A DNA stretch of 14,227 bases from JANMZR01 sp031383555 (GTDB lineage Bacteria > Bacteroidota > Bacteroidia > Cytophagales > Spirosomataceae). Made by a program: the position numbers and the translations under genes. Of this stretch, positions 6,121 to 13,758 are shown piece by piece. The notes under the pieces are model-generated. The model searched no databases and was not told the origin of the DNA. It was given only the letters and a program-made list of their open reading frames with translations. Every line of letters starts with the position of its first letter. Positions within the stretch are counted from its first letter, which is position 1. The DNA is taken from NCBI GenBank assembly GCA_031383555.1, contig JANMZR010000191.1:1-14227 (forward strand), read 5' to 3'.

Positions 6121-7359
6121 TTGATAGAAAATTTATATATTCACAAATTTCCCAACGGCATTCGGCTTGCCCATAAATATGTACCTTCTACCCAGGTGAG
6201 TCATATGGGTATCATGCTCGATATTGGAAGTCGTGACGAAAAACCACACCAACAAGGCCTAGCTCACTTTTGGGAACATATGGCTTTTAAGGGCACCAAA
6301 AAACGTAATTCTTTTAATATTTTAAATCGATTGGAAACTGTTGGCGGGGAGTTAAACGCCTATACCACAAAGGAAAAGGTTTGCTTTCATGCCTCAGTTT
6401 TGAAGCCGCATACAGAGCGAGCTATTGAATTATTAACTGATATCGCCTTTCATTCAATTTTTCCCGACAAAATGTTGGACAGAGAAAGAAATGTAATTTT
6501 GGAAGAAATGTCGATGTATTATGACTCGCCTGAAGACGCTATTCAGGATGATTTTGATGAACTCCTTTTTGCCGATCATCAATTGGGAAAAAATATTTTG
6601 GGAAATCAAGATTCGGTTACCAATTTCAATCGGGATGATTTGTTGACTTTTATAAATGAAAACTTAGATACAGAGCATATTATAATTGCTTCAACGGGTA
6701 ATTTGAAATTTGAGGAAATTAAAAAAATTACAGAAAAGTATGTCAATATTATTCCTTACAAAAAAAGTAATAGAATTCGACAAAAACCTTTAGTTTATAA
6801 GCCTGAAATTCAACAAATTAAGCGAAATATTACCCAAGCACAAGTAGCAATAGGAAGGCCTTCCTATGCCCTGAACCATAAAAATAGAGTTCCGTTTTTT
6901 ATGTTGGTAAATCTGCTCGGTGGCCCTGCAATGAACTCCCGTTTTAATGTTTCGTTGCGAGAAAAAAACGGCCTTGTTTACTCTATTGATGCTAGTTATA
7001 CACCTTATGTTGACACCGGTTTTTTGGGAATATATTTTGGAACTGAGCAACAAAAAATAGAAAAAAGTTTAGTATTAATTTCCAAAGAACTTAATTTGGT
7101 AAAAGGAAAAACGATGTCTAGCTATCAACTTTCCACCTTAAAAAACCAATTAAAAGGGCAATTAGCCATGGCTGAGGAGAGTAATATGGGCTTTATGCAA
7201 ATGATGGCAAAAAGCCTACTGGATATGGATCGGATTGATAGTTTGGAGGAAATATTTGAACAAATTGATGAAGTATCAAGCATAGTTTTGCAAGATATTG
7301 CCAATGAAATGTTTGATGAAAAAGATTTGTCGTCACTAACTTTTTTGCCTGAAAATTAA
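6121..7359 (+). CDS. M16-family zinc metallopeptidase (processing-peptidase-like)
   Basis: This is a 412-residue single-unit M16B peptidase with two homologous halves. The inverted zinc motif HFWEH (49-53) supplies His49, His53 and the catalytic Glu52. The third ligand is expected in VILEEM (125-130), at Glu128 or Glu129. The second half contains AMNSRFNVSLREKNGLVY (about 270-287), the conserved Arg/Tyr region that closes over the substrate. There is no signal peptide, so it is likely cytoplasmic; many bacterial relatives are annotated as insulinase-like or processing peptidases of uncertain substrate. The start is TTG: the family N-terminus (strand, then PNGIRL) begins here and the upstream open frame has no ATG. 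Its stop overlaps the next start (TAATG), implying translational coupling. Confidence 0.9.
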   Translation: MIENLYIHKFPNGIRLAHKYVPSTQVSHMGIMLDIGSRDEKPHQQGLAHFWEHMAFKGTKKRNSFNILNRLETVGGELNAYTTKEKVCFHASVLKPHTERAIELLTDIAFHSIFPDKMLDRERNVILEEMSMYYDSPEDAIQDDFDELLFADHQLGKNILGNQDSVTNFNRDDLLTFINENLDTEHIIIASTGNLKFEEIKKITEKYVNIIPYKKSNRIRQKPLVYKPEIQQIKRNITQAQVAIGRPSYALNHKNRVPFFMLVNLLGGPAMNSRFNVSLREKNGLVYSIDASYTPYVDTGFLGIYFGTEQQKIEKSLVLISKELNLVKGKTMSSYQLSTLKNQLKGQLAMAEESNMGFMQMMAKSLLDMDRIDSLEEIFEQIDEVSSIVLQDIANEMFDEKDLSSLTFLPEN

Positions 7360-7994
7360 TGAATTTTTTATCGGCTGAACTTAATAATTACGTTAAAAAC
7401 CACATTCAAGTAGAATCCGATTTACTTAAAAGACTGAATCGTGAAACGCATGCAAGTATTCTAAAACCAAGGATGCTTTCAGGACATTTTCAAGGCCGAT
7501 TATTAGCCTTTTGGTCGAAAATAATACAACCAAAATTAATTCTGGAAATTGGAACATTTACTGGTTATTCGGCGCTTTGTTTGGCTGAAGGTTTAGTAGA
7601 GGATGGCAAACTGATAACTATAGATGTAAACGAAGAACTCCAATCCATTGCTACAAAATATTTTCAAGAATCCGATTATTCATCAAAAATTGAAATGATT
7701 ATAGGTGATGCAGCTGAAATTATACCAAATATTCCAAATGAAATTGACTTGGTTTTTATTGATGCCGATAAAAAAAACTATTCGAAATATTACGATTTAG
7801 TATTCGATAAAGTGCGTAAAGGTGGCATTATAATTGCCGATAATGTATTGTGGAGTGGTAAAGTTACCGATGATAAAATAGATAAGGACACTCAACCGTT
7901 AATAGATTTTAATGCTATGGTTAATAACGACAACCGAGTTGAAAACATACTTTTACCTGTACGTGATGGCTTAATGATTGCCCGAAAACTTTGA
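7359..7994 (+). CDS. SAM-dependent O-methyltransferase (catechol-OMT-like, Methyltransf_3)
   Basis: This is a class I methyltransferase of 211 residues. The SAM-binding glycine loop is LEIGTFTGYS (62-71), the acidic end of strand 2 is IDVNEE (88-93), and the divalent-metal site is formed by DADKKNY (135-141) and ADNVLWSG (160-167), giving Asp135, Asp161 and Asn162. These define the metal-dependent catechol/caffeoyl-CoA O-methyltransferase group, which methylates hydroxyls on small molecules; the bacterial substrate is not known. The ATG shares its A with the TAA stop of the M16 peptidase gene, so the two are translationally coupled. A functional link between them is inferred only from that arrangement. 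Confidence 0.9.
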   Translation: MNFLSAELNNYVKNHIQVESDLLKRLNRETHASILKPRMLSGHFQGRLLAFWSKIIQPKLILEIGTFTGYSALCLAEGLVEDGKLITIDVNEELQSIATKYFQESDYSSKIEMIIGDAAEIIPNIPNEIDLVFIDADKKNYSKYYDLVFDKVRKGGIIIADNVLWSGKVTDDKIDKDTQPLIDFNAMVNNDNRVENILLPVRDGLMIARKL

Positions 7995-8005
7995 GATTGA
8001 TTTGA

Positions 8006-8059
8006 CTTCAACTTCGCTCAGTCAAGAGTATTAGATTTGTATCTTAAGTGTAGCTGAAG
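8006..8059. repeat. Imperfect inverted repeat between O-methyltransferase and transglycosylase genes
   Basis: CTTCAACTTCGCTCA (8006-8020) matches the reverse complement of TAAGTGTAGCTGAAG (8045-8059) at 11 of 15 positions across a 24-base loop. A shorter perfect pair, TTGACT/AGTCAA (8003-8008 and 8021-8026), overlaps it. It resembles the degenerate CTTCGACTNCGCTCA-type palindromes seen between genes in Bacteroidota genomes. It may serve as a terminator for the methyltransferase gene or be a relic repeat. Confidence 0.4.
8032..8039 (+). promoter_or_regulatory. Candidate -7 element for the lytic transglycosylase gene
   Basis: TAGATTTG matches TAnnTTTG, 41 bp before the ATG at 8081, in the loop of the imperfect inverted repeat. 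A TTTG at 8001-8004 lies 27 bp upstream, longer than the standard spacing. Confidence 0.4.
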
Positions 8060-8080
8060 GAAATATAAAAATCAAAATAA

Positions 8081-10018
8081 ATGATTAAAATAACAAAAAG
8101 TACATTATTGATTTTACCATTATTATTTATAAGTATTTTGGTGAAAAGTCAAACTTTACCTGCCGTTCCAAAACGGATAACTATGTTTGACATTAGTTTA
8201 GTTTTAGAAGAAAACACTCGTAGAACTATTGAAAAGGAAATGGGATTTTTAGCTTCAAAACGAAGTTTCGTTGAAGCGAAAATGGAAAAAATGGCAATTT
8301 ATTTCCCAATAATTGAAACTATTTTTGAGCAAGAAGGCATACCAAAAGAATTCAAATATTTATGCGCTCAAGAAAGTAGTTTTATTGCTGATGCGGTGTC
8401 CACTTCCAATGCCGTTGGCTTTTGGCAATTCAAAATTGGCACTGCCACCGATTATGGTTTAAGAGTTGACGACATGGTAGACGAACGTAAAAACATTGTT
8501 GCCTCTACCAAGGCTGCTGCATTATATTTAAAAAACAATAATAAAATTTATAAAAACTGGGTTTCAACGCTATTATCCTATCGACTTGGGTTAACAGGCG
8601 CTAAAAATCAAGTGCCGTCTGATTGGACAAATGCTTCAGAAATTACCATTACAAATGATATAGACTGGTATGTAATTAGAAATATCGCTCATTTTATTTT
8701 CTTTGAAAACGAATTAGCAAACTTTACGGCTAATGGCAGTTATTTGTATTTACACAATAATGTTTCAGGGAAATCTTTTTCAGAAATTGCACAAGAACTA
8801 GCAAGCGAAGAAATTGACTTGAGAAAAGAAAACGTTTGGTGCAAAACCGATATAATACCAAGTGATAAAAATTACACTTTGGTAAAAATGGTCAAAAAGA
8901 ACCAAAAAGTTCCAACAGTTTTAGCTCGAGAAAGTGCATTAAATAAACCCTTTTTCGACATTGAAGTGGGCTACCCGATTTTGAAAATAGATGAGAAAAA
9001 ATCAAAGAAAACTGGGAACACTTTTTATACTATAAATGGAAAGAATGGCATATTAAGCATCAAAGGTGATACCCCAGAAAGTTTAGCTGAAAGGTCAGGG
9101 TTGAAACCCCAATACCTATTGTCATATAACGACCTAGATAAAAACGATGCTGTAAAACCTCAAATGGTATATTACCTAGAAAAGAAAAATAGAAAAGGAA
9201 AAATACCTAAGCATGTAGTTAAAAAAGGGCAGTCGATTTGGCTGGTTTCACAAATGTATGGAATAAGAGAAAATCGACTTTTACGCATGAATAGAATGAA
9301 AAAAAGTGATGCCCTCCAAGAAGGAAGAGTATTGAATTTGGTCGAAAAAAGAGGCCGAAAAGATGAGATTGAATTTGTAAGACAACCATTTGAAAATGAG
9401 CAATTGCCTACCGAAAGACCTAGGGTAATAATTGATAATTCAACGGATACTTTTCTAAATAAAATATCCGTTCCAGATAAGGAAACTGATCTTACTACTA
9501 ATACAGCACCAAATATCTTTTCGCCTCCAATTGAAGAAATAACTATTCAAACAAATAATAACGGAAGCCCAATTAGAGTGATTGTCAGAGATTTAGGTGA
9601 TGTGAAATCTAATACAACACAAATTCCAGTTTTTTCAAAACCAGAAGCGTCTAATTCAAATTCAAATTTTGTGATTGTAAATCAAGATGAAAATTTATTT
9701 AGTTTGGCTAAAAAATACAATATTACTGTTACTGCCTTAAAACAAAGAAATGGGTTAATTACTAATACAGTTGAAATTGGGCAAAAATTATTTTTACCCA
9801 CAATTGAGCCGAATATAAAAGAAAATACTCAAAAAGAAATAAGTATATATAAGAATCAGAACGACAATTCTAAAACTAAATATCATATTGTAGAATTAGG
9901 TGAAACCTTATACAGAGTAAGTGTAAAGTATGGCGTTAGTGTAGATAAATTAAAGCAAATGAATAACTTGCTTGACAATACAATTTCAGTAGGGCAAAAG
10001 ATATTGGTTTCAAAATAA
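8081..10018 (+). CDS. Membrane-bound-type lytic murein transglycosylase with LysM domains (MltD-like)
   Basis: It is an exported peptidoglycan enzyme of 645 residues that would cleave MurNAc-GlcNAc bonds to give 1,6-anhydroMurNAc ends. Residues 1-23 are a signal peptide (MIKITK, hydrophobic core, VKS before QT). The SLT domain spans about 78-200: catalytic Glu98 in CAQESSF, SNAVGFWQF (109-117), and the DERKNIVASTKAAALYLK helix (134-151). The usual YNxG segment reads YRLG (167-170). Three LysM peptidoglycan-binding repeats follow at about 378-420, 530-573 and 601-643, and a degenerate LysM-like stretch lies at about 325-366. The linkers between are Asn/Thr/Pro-rich. There is no lipobox cysteine, so unlike E. 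coli MltD it is probably a soluble periplasmic protein. It lies 14 bp upstream of the DUF3109 gene. Confidence 0.92.
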   Translation: MIKITKSTLLILPLLFISILVKSQTLPAVPKRITMFDISLVLEENTRRTIEKEMGFLASKRSFVEAKMEKMAIYFPIIETIFEQEGIPKEFKYLCAQESSFIADAVSTSNAVGFWQFKIGTATDYGLRVDDMVDERKNIVASTKAAALYLKNNNKIYKNWVSTLLSYRLGLTGAKNQVPSDWTNASEITITNDIDWYVIRNIAHFIFFENELANFTANGSYLYLHNNVSGKSFSEIAQELASEEIDLRKENVWCKTDIIPSDKNYTLVKMVKKNQKVPTVLARESALNKPFFDIEVGYPILKIDEKKSKKTGNTFYTINGKNGILSIKGDTPESLAERSGLKPQYLLSYNDLDKNDAVKPQMVYYLEKKNRKGKIPKHVVKKGQSIWLVSQMYGIRENRLLRMNRMKKSDALQEGRVLNLVEKRGRKDEIEFVRQPFENEQLPTERPRVIIDNSTDTFLNKISVPDKETDLTTNTAPNIFSPPIEEITIQTNNNGSPIRVIVRDLGDVKSNTTQIPVFSKPEASNSNSNFVIVNQDENLFSLAKKYNITVTALKQRNGLITNTVEIGQKLFLPTIEPNIKENTQKEISIYKNQNDNSKTKYHIVELGETLYRVSVKYGVSVDKLKQMNNLLDNTISVGQKILVSK

Positions 10019-10032
10019 AGAGAAATAACTTA

Positions 10033-10620
10033 ATGATTTTAATTGACAACACCGTAATTAGTGATGATATAGCTGATAAATTTTTTGTTTGTGATTTGTC
10101 AAAATGCAAAGGTGCCTGTTGTGTAGAGGGAGATTTGGGTGCACCACTTGAGCAAGAAGAATTAAATATTCTGGAAGCGGAATTTAAAAATATTGAGCCT
10201 TATCTTTCTGCTGAAGGCAAAAAAGCAATTGAAGAACAAGGCCTTTACATTAAAGATTGGGAGGACGATTTTTCAACACCAACCATTGGAAATAAAGAAT
10301 GCGCCTATGCACTTTATGACGAACGTGGTGTTTTAAAATGTGCAATTGAGCAAGCGTTCTTTGACGGAAAAACAACATTTAGAAAGCCGATTTCCTGCCA
10401 CCTCTACCCAATTCGTATTTCAAAGCATGACCATTATGATGCCCTCAACTACGACCGCTGGCATATTTGTTCAGACGCCTGTATACATGGAGAACAATTG
10501 GGTGTTGAGCTTTACAAATTTTTAAAGGCCCCATTGATAAGAAAATACGGAGAAAATTGGTACCAACAATTGGTGAGAGAAATTGAACCAGAGGGCGATA
10601 CAGCCTTCAATATTATTTGA
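10033..10620 (+). CDS. DUF3109-family cysteine-rich protein
   Basis: The 195 residues match the DUF3109 family, common in Bacteroidota and of unknown function. Nine cysteines are conserved-looking: Cys20, Cys25, Cys29 and Cys30 (CDLSKCKGACC), Cys90, Cys103, Cys122 (SCHLYPIR), and Cys146/Cys150 (HICSDAC). The spacing suggests a bound metal, either zinc or an Fe-S cluster, as in the loosely similar YkgJ/UPF0153 proteins; this is inference. There is no signal peptide, so it is cytoplasmic. The ATG lies 14 bp after the transglycosylase stop, and the two are probably co-transcribed. Its last 8 bp overlap the tail of the converging glycosyltransferase gene, leaving no room for a terminator between them. 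Confidence 0.9.
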   Translation: MILIDNTVISDDIADKFFVCDLSKCKGACCVEGDLGAPLEQEELNILEAEFKNIEPYLSAEGKKAIEEQGLYIKDWEDDFSTPTIGNKECAYALYDERGVLKCAIEQAFFDGKTTFRKPISCHLYPIRISKHDHYDALNYDRWHICSDACIHGEQLGVELYKFLKAPLIRKYGENWYQQLVREIEPEGDTAFNII

Positions 10621-11545
10621 TAATTCTATAGTTTTTGAACCCACCTATTACATAACCACCTAAAAGATTTTCCTCAATCCACGATAACATTCTGTATTTC
10701 AGACGTTCATGTTTCATTTTTTGCCTATTTATGGTAATCGGGCCACTGAATCTTAAGCTAGATTTCCAGTTAAGTTTTCCAATTATTTCACCCATAATAG
10801 CAGGGTGAGAAGCTTTAAATATTTTACAATAATCCATTCTACCATAATCAAATATTTTGTTAAAATCGGACCAAAAAGTATGATTATAATTTTTCATTAC
10901 ATGGTCATTTTTACTTTTCATTTTATCGGGAGGCCTTACCCAACCATAATGAAATACCCTGGCTTTTAGCGCTATGCAATTTAATTTTCTAGTTCCAGCC
11001 GATTTATGATAATTAAATTTTGCTAAATCATAAACAAATCTGTATGATTGTGCATCTCGCCATGAATGTATTTCTGGCAAATTCCTAATTATTCTTATTT
11101 CCTTTTTATACCAACAATGGTCAGCAAAATAATGCTCATAATCACCAAAAAAATGGAGATAATTAAACACAAAGCCCTCTACTTTTGTATTTTCCAAATT
11201 GGAATTACAAGCTTTTACAATTTCCCTTTTATCATTTTCATGAATTACCTCATCCCCTTGAAGGTAAAAAAGCCAGTCTCCAGTACAGTGACTTTTGGCA
11301 ATATCAGTTTGGTTGGCATATTCTGAACCACCCTTATTTTTATCCAAATCCCAATGAGTGTTTACAATCTTTATTTTGGGGGAATTTAAGGTTTGTATTA
11401 ATTCTAAAGTAATATCATCAGCATCACCTTCACCTAGGGCTATTACAAATTCATCAACCATATCTAAAATAGACAAAATAGATTCCTTTATTGGATAATA
11501 AAGTTTGTGTGCGTTCCGAAGAAAAGTAAATCCACTTATTGTCAT
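10613..11545 (-). CDS. Family 2 glycosyltransferase
   Basis: This is a GT-A fold, family-2-type glycosyltransferase of 310 residues from the preferred start. It would transfer a sugar from a nucleotide-sugar donor, probably to a cell-surface glycan precursor on the cytoplasmic membrane face. The N-terminal strand ISGFTFLRNA (3-12) is the donor-binding start typical of this group. DEFVIALGEGDADD (31-44) follows, and WLFYLQGDEV (91-100) holds the DXD-equivalent metal site (GDE). No membrane segment is evident. The ATG at 11545 is preferred over the one at 11569. The family begins at that strand, and this start gives a 4-bp ATGA overlap with the upstream gene's stop (11542-11544), whereas the longer form would overlap by 28 bp. 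Donor and acceptor are unknown. Confidence 0.85.
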   Translation of the reverse strand: MTISGFTFLRNAHKLYYPIKESILSILDMVDEFVIALGEGDADDITLELIQTLNSPKIKIVNTHWDLDKNKGGSEYANQTDIAKSHCTGDWLFYLQGDEVIHENDKREIVKACNSNLENTKVEGFVFNYLHFFGDYEHYFADHCWYKKEIRIIRNLPEIHSWRDAQSYRFVYDLAKFNYHKSAGTRKLNCIALKARVFHYGWVRPPDKMKSKNDHVMKNYNHTFWSDFNKIFDYGRMDYCKIFKASHPAIMGEIIGKLNWKSSLRFSGPITINRQKMKHERLKYRMLSWIEENLLGGYVIGGFKNYRIIK

Positions 11546-12480
11546 TTTGATAGGTTTTCGCTCGACCAACTTTTGTTTTTCAGTGCAAATAAGTAATGAT
11601 TTGTCATTTTCAAGAAAATAAGTGTTTGAAGCTTTAGTTTTGGTATTGTAAATAAAATAGCTCCTAAAACTGCTAAAGGACCTTTTATAAAAAAATAATT
11701 AAATAGTAAAACCAAATGTGAAAATAGTCTCTCAAAGCCATTTAGGTGCTTTGCATAATAAATATGCTTCGACTTTATTACCTCAGCTTTTGTAATGGCC
11801 GAAGTTTCAATGTTTTTGCGACTAGCTCCACCGTGCTTATGATAAATTTCAACATTAGTCAATAAAGCAATTTTGCCATTTTTATCAACAGTTTTTTTGC
11901 ATAAATCAAGGTCTTCGCTATACATCCAAAACTCTTTACTCCAGCCTTCAATTTGGTTAAGCCAAGTCCTTGTGGTCATTATTACTGAGCCAGACACCCA
12001 ATCCGGTTCAATAAAATCAACAGAATTAAGAGCTTTTATTTCAAACTTTTTAGAATTTAATTTTACAGAAATTGCTCTTAAAAGTCCAAAAATTCTAAAA
12101 CCATTTGGGAAAAGTAAAAAATGTTTCTTTATGTTTTTGTGTTGCTTGCAAGATACAATCTTATAAGAATCGTTACTCTTCAAAAAATCTTTCATGCCAA
12201 TAATTGCATCATTATTTGCAATTGTATCAGGGTTTAAAAACAATAGAAATTCACTACTTGAATGGTCCACCCCAAGATTACAGGCACCACCAAAACCTAG
12301 ATTTTTTACTGATTTTACAAATTTAATTGAATTATATTTTTCAATAAATGAATCAATAATTCCATCATCCGAATTGTTATCAACTACAATTATTTCTAAA
12401 TTATCTAATAGTTTAATTACATCTAAACAAGATTTTAAATACGTCCATGACCGGTAGTTGACTATAATTATTGAAATCAT
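11542..12480 (-). CDS. Family 2 glycosyltransferase (rhamnosyltransferase-like)
   Basis: It is a GT2 glycosyltransferase of 312 residues. Motifs in order: MISIIIVNYRS (1-11), VVDNNSDDG (32-40), the NxGFGGACNLG loop (60-70), FLNPDT (81-86) as the DXD-equivalent metal site, PDWVSGSVIM (159-168) and the ED motif SEDLDLCKK (188-196). This pattern is that of WbbL/rhamnosyl-type transferases that build O-antigen or other surface polysaccharides. A hydrophobic stretch (about 254-280) may attach it to the membrane. It is the first gene of a two-gene unit, with the second transferase starting inside its stop codon. No other glycan genes (polymerase, flippase, sugar nucleotide synthesis) are nearby, so this is an isolated pair. 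Confidence 0.88.
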   Translation of the reverse strand: MISIIIVNYRSWTYLKSCLDVIKLLDNLEIIVVDNNSDDGIIDSFIEKYNSIKFVKSVKNLGFGGACNLGVDHSSSEFLLFLNPDTIANNDAIIGMKDFLKSNDSYKIVSCKQHKNIKKHFLLFPNGFRIFGLLRAISVKLNSKKFEIKALNSVDFIEPDWVSGSVIMTTRTWLNQIEGWSKEFWMYSEDLDLCKKTVDKNGKIALLTNVEIYHKHGGASRKNIETSAITKAEVIKSKHIYYAKHLNGFERLFSHLVLLFNYFFIKGPLAVLGAILFTIPKLKLQTLIFLKMTNHYLFALKNKSWSSENLSK

Positions 12481-12572
12481 ATGTAAAGATAATAAATATT
12501 ACAAAGCCCTCCTGTCCTCGAAGTGGGAGTATTTTATGTGAATTCAAAATCTAAAAATATTCTTAATATCTA

Positions 12573-12587
12573 ATTCAAATTTTGAAT
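12573..12587. repeat. Perfect 15-bp palindrome upstream of the glycosyltransferase pair
   Basis: ATTCAAATTTTGAAT is a 7+1+7 perfect inverted repeat 93 bp before the ATG at 12480. It could be an operator, but AT-rich palindromes of this size occur by chance. Confidence 0.35.
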
Positions 12588-12625
12588 AGGACATTTTATT
12601 AAACGGGTGAATAGTAGGTTTTCAA

Positions 12626-12641
12626 AAAGACCCCTCCGGGG
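12626..12641 (-). terminator. GC-rich terminator-like hairpin, minus strand
   Basis: On the minus strand the order is CCCC, loop GGA, GGGG, then TCTTTTTG. The 4-bp stem (12631-12634 with 12638-12641) is short but all GC and is followed by a T-rich run. It looks like a degraded version of the common AGACCCC...GGGGTCT terminator of Bacteroidota. Confidence 0.4.
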
Positions 12642-12674
12642 CTAAGGGGGCTATAAATGCAAATGTACAATGTT

Positions 12675-12736
12675 AAAAAGGACGTTTTGGAGGCTTTTAA
12701 TCAAAAAAGACGCCCCCCAGAAGAAAACGTCTTTTT
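12675..12736 (-). terminator. Nested terminator hairpins downstream of rlmB
   Basis: The arm AAAACGTCTTTTT (12724-12736) can pair with GACG and the A-run at 12704-12712 (9-bp perfect stem, 15-base loop). It can also pair with AAAAAGGACGTTTT (12675-12688), a 13-bp stem with one bulged G. Read on the minus strand, both stems end in T-runs, so either could terminate rlmB transcription. The short stem also has a T-run on the plus strand. Confidence 0.7.
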
Positions 12737-12883
12737 CATTCACCTAACCACTAAAAATAAACTGTTTTTTATGCTTTTTAATATGAATTAAATAATAAAA
12801 AAATCCATACTTTTGTAAATTTCTAATTGAACCCAAAACTAATAAATATTAACAAAGATTGCAAGAGTAAATTTTTAAAATTA

Positions 12884-13672
12884 TTAAACGGTTACTTTAC
12901 GTTGCCTAATCGCTTCAAATAGTACCACACCAGAAGCTACTGAAACGTTCAATGAGGCTACTCTCCCTAGCTGTGGAATAGTTGCAAAAGCATCAACTTT
13001 TCTAAGTATTTCATCGGAAATACCGTCTTCTTCTGAGCCCATCACCAAAGCTGTGGGTATGGTAAAATCAATAGCATACATGTCTTTATCAGCCTTTTCA
13101 GTACAAGCAACTATCTGTATACCAGAATCTTGCAAATAAGTAATTGCTTTTACCAGATCGTCTTCACGAGAAACTGGTATAAAATTAAGCGCTCCAGAGC
13201 TCGTTTTCATGGCATCAGCATTTATTTGTGCAGCACCCTTTGTTGGTAATATAATTAACTGCACACCAGCACATTCTGCAGTTCGGGCTATAGCTCCAAA
13301 ATTGCGAACATCAGTAATTCTATCGAGTACTAAAATGAGTGGTACTTCCCCTTTTTCATAAATACCTGCAACTACAACATCCATTTTAGCATAGTTTATG
13401 GCCGAAACAAAAGCTACAACTCCTTGATGATTTTTTCGAGTTACTCGATCCAATTTCTCTTTTGGCACCTTGGACACTGGTATATTTTTCAACCTTGCAA
13501 ACTCTAAAAGTTCGATACTGCCTAGCTCCCTTTGCACCAAAATCTTTTCAATTTCTTTTCCCGATCTTATGGTTTCTAAAACGGATTGCACGCCAAAAAC
13601 AATGTCTTTATTTTCGGGCTTAGGTGGTTGAAATTTGAAGTAAGTTTTCTTTTTGGGGTCAAATTCTGACAT
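12884..13672 (-). CDS. rlmB: 23S rRNA (guanosine-2'-O-)-methyltransferase, TrmH/SpoU family
   Basis: This is a SPOUT-class RNA ribose methyltransferase of 262 residues with the RlmB layout. An N-terminal substrate-binding domain (about 23-95, starting VFGVQSVLE) precedes a trefoil-knot catalytic domain. Motif 1 is LDRITDVRNFGAIARTA (116-132, Asn124 and Arg130), motif 2 LVMGSEEDGIS (209-219), motif 3 IPQLGRVASLNVSVASGVVLFEAIRQR (232-258). In E. coli RlmB methylates G2251 of 23S rRNA. TrmH-family paralogues are hard to separate by eye, so the exact target is less certain than the chemistry. The gene lies 86 bp after the GWxTD gene on the same strand, and nested terminators follow at 12675-12736. 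Confidence 0.88.
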   Translation of the reverse strand: MSEFDPKKKTYFKFQPPKPENKDIVFGVQSVLETIRSGKEIEKILVQRELGSIELLEFARLKNIPVSKVPKEKLDRVTRKNHQGVVAFVSAINYAKMDVVVAGIYEKGEVPLILVLDRITDVRNFGAIARTAECAGVQLIILPTKGAAQINADAMKTSSGALNFIPVSREDDLVKAITYLQDSGIQIVACTEKADKDMYAIDFTIPTALVMGSEEDGISDEILRKVDAFATIPQLGRVASLNVSVASGVVLFEAIRQRKVTV

Positions 13673-13758
13673 ATTTTTTTTGTTTTAATTTTAAAAGGGA
13701 AATAAAAATTATCTGTCAATAAATAATAGACAATAATGAGATATGAATATTGTAAAAA

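Larger units (their letters stand above)
12481..12883. other. 403-bp intergenic spacer between rlmB and the glycosyltransferases
   Basis: No gene was found. From the glycosyltransferase side it holds a 15-bp palindrome (12573-12587) and a GC-rich hairpin (12631-12641) ahead of a T-rich tract on the minus strand. Next come a TACATTTG on the minus strand (12660-12667, possible -7 element for the glycosyltransferases), nested terminator-like stems (12675-12736), and a TACTTTTG on the plus strand (12808-12815) with no gene behind it. Confidence 0.7.

Noticed and set aside
6790..7053. Minus-strand open frame inside the M16 peptidase gene
   Set aside because: It is antisense to a conserved peptidase domain and its sequence is not protein-like.
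10340..10525. Short plus-strand frame inside the DUF3109 gene
   Set aside because: It lies fully within the conserved cysteine-rich gene in another frame.
11066..11412. Overlapping plus-strand open frames opposite the first glycosyltransferase gene
   Set aside because: They are shadows of the coding strand with no recognisable domain or start context.
11873..12457. Plus-strand open frames opposite the second glycosyltransferase gene
   Set aside because: Antisense shadows; the minus strand carries clear GT2 motifs.
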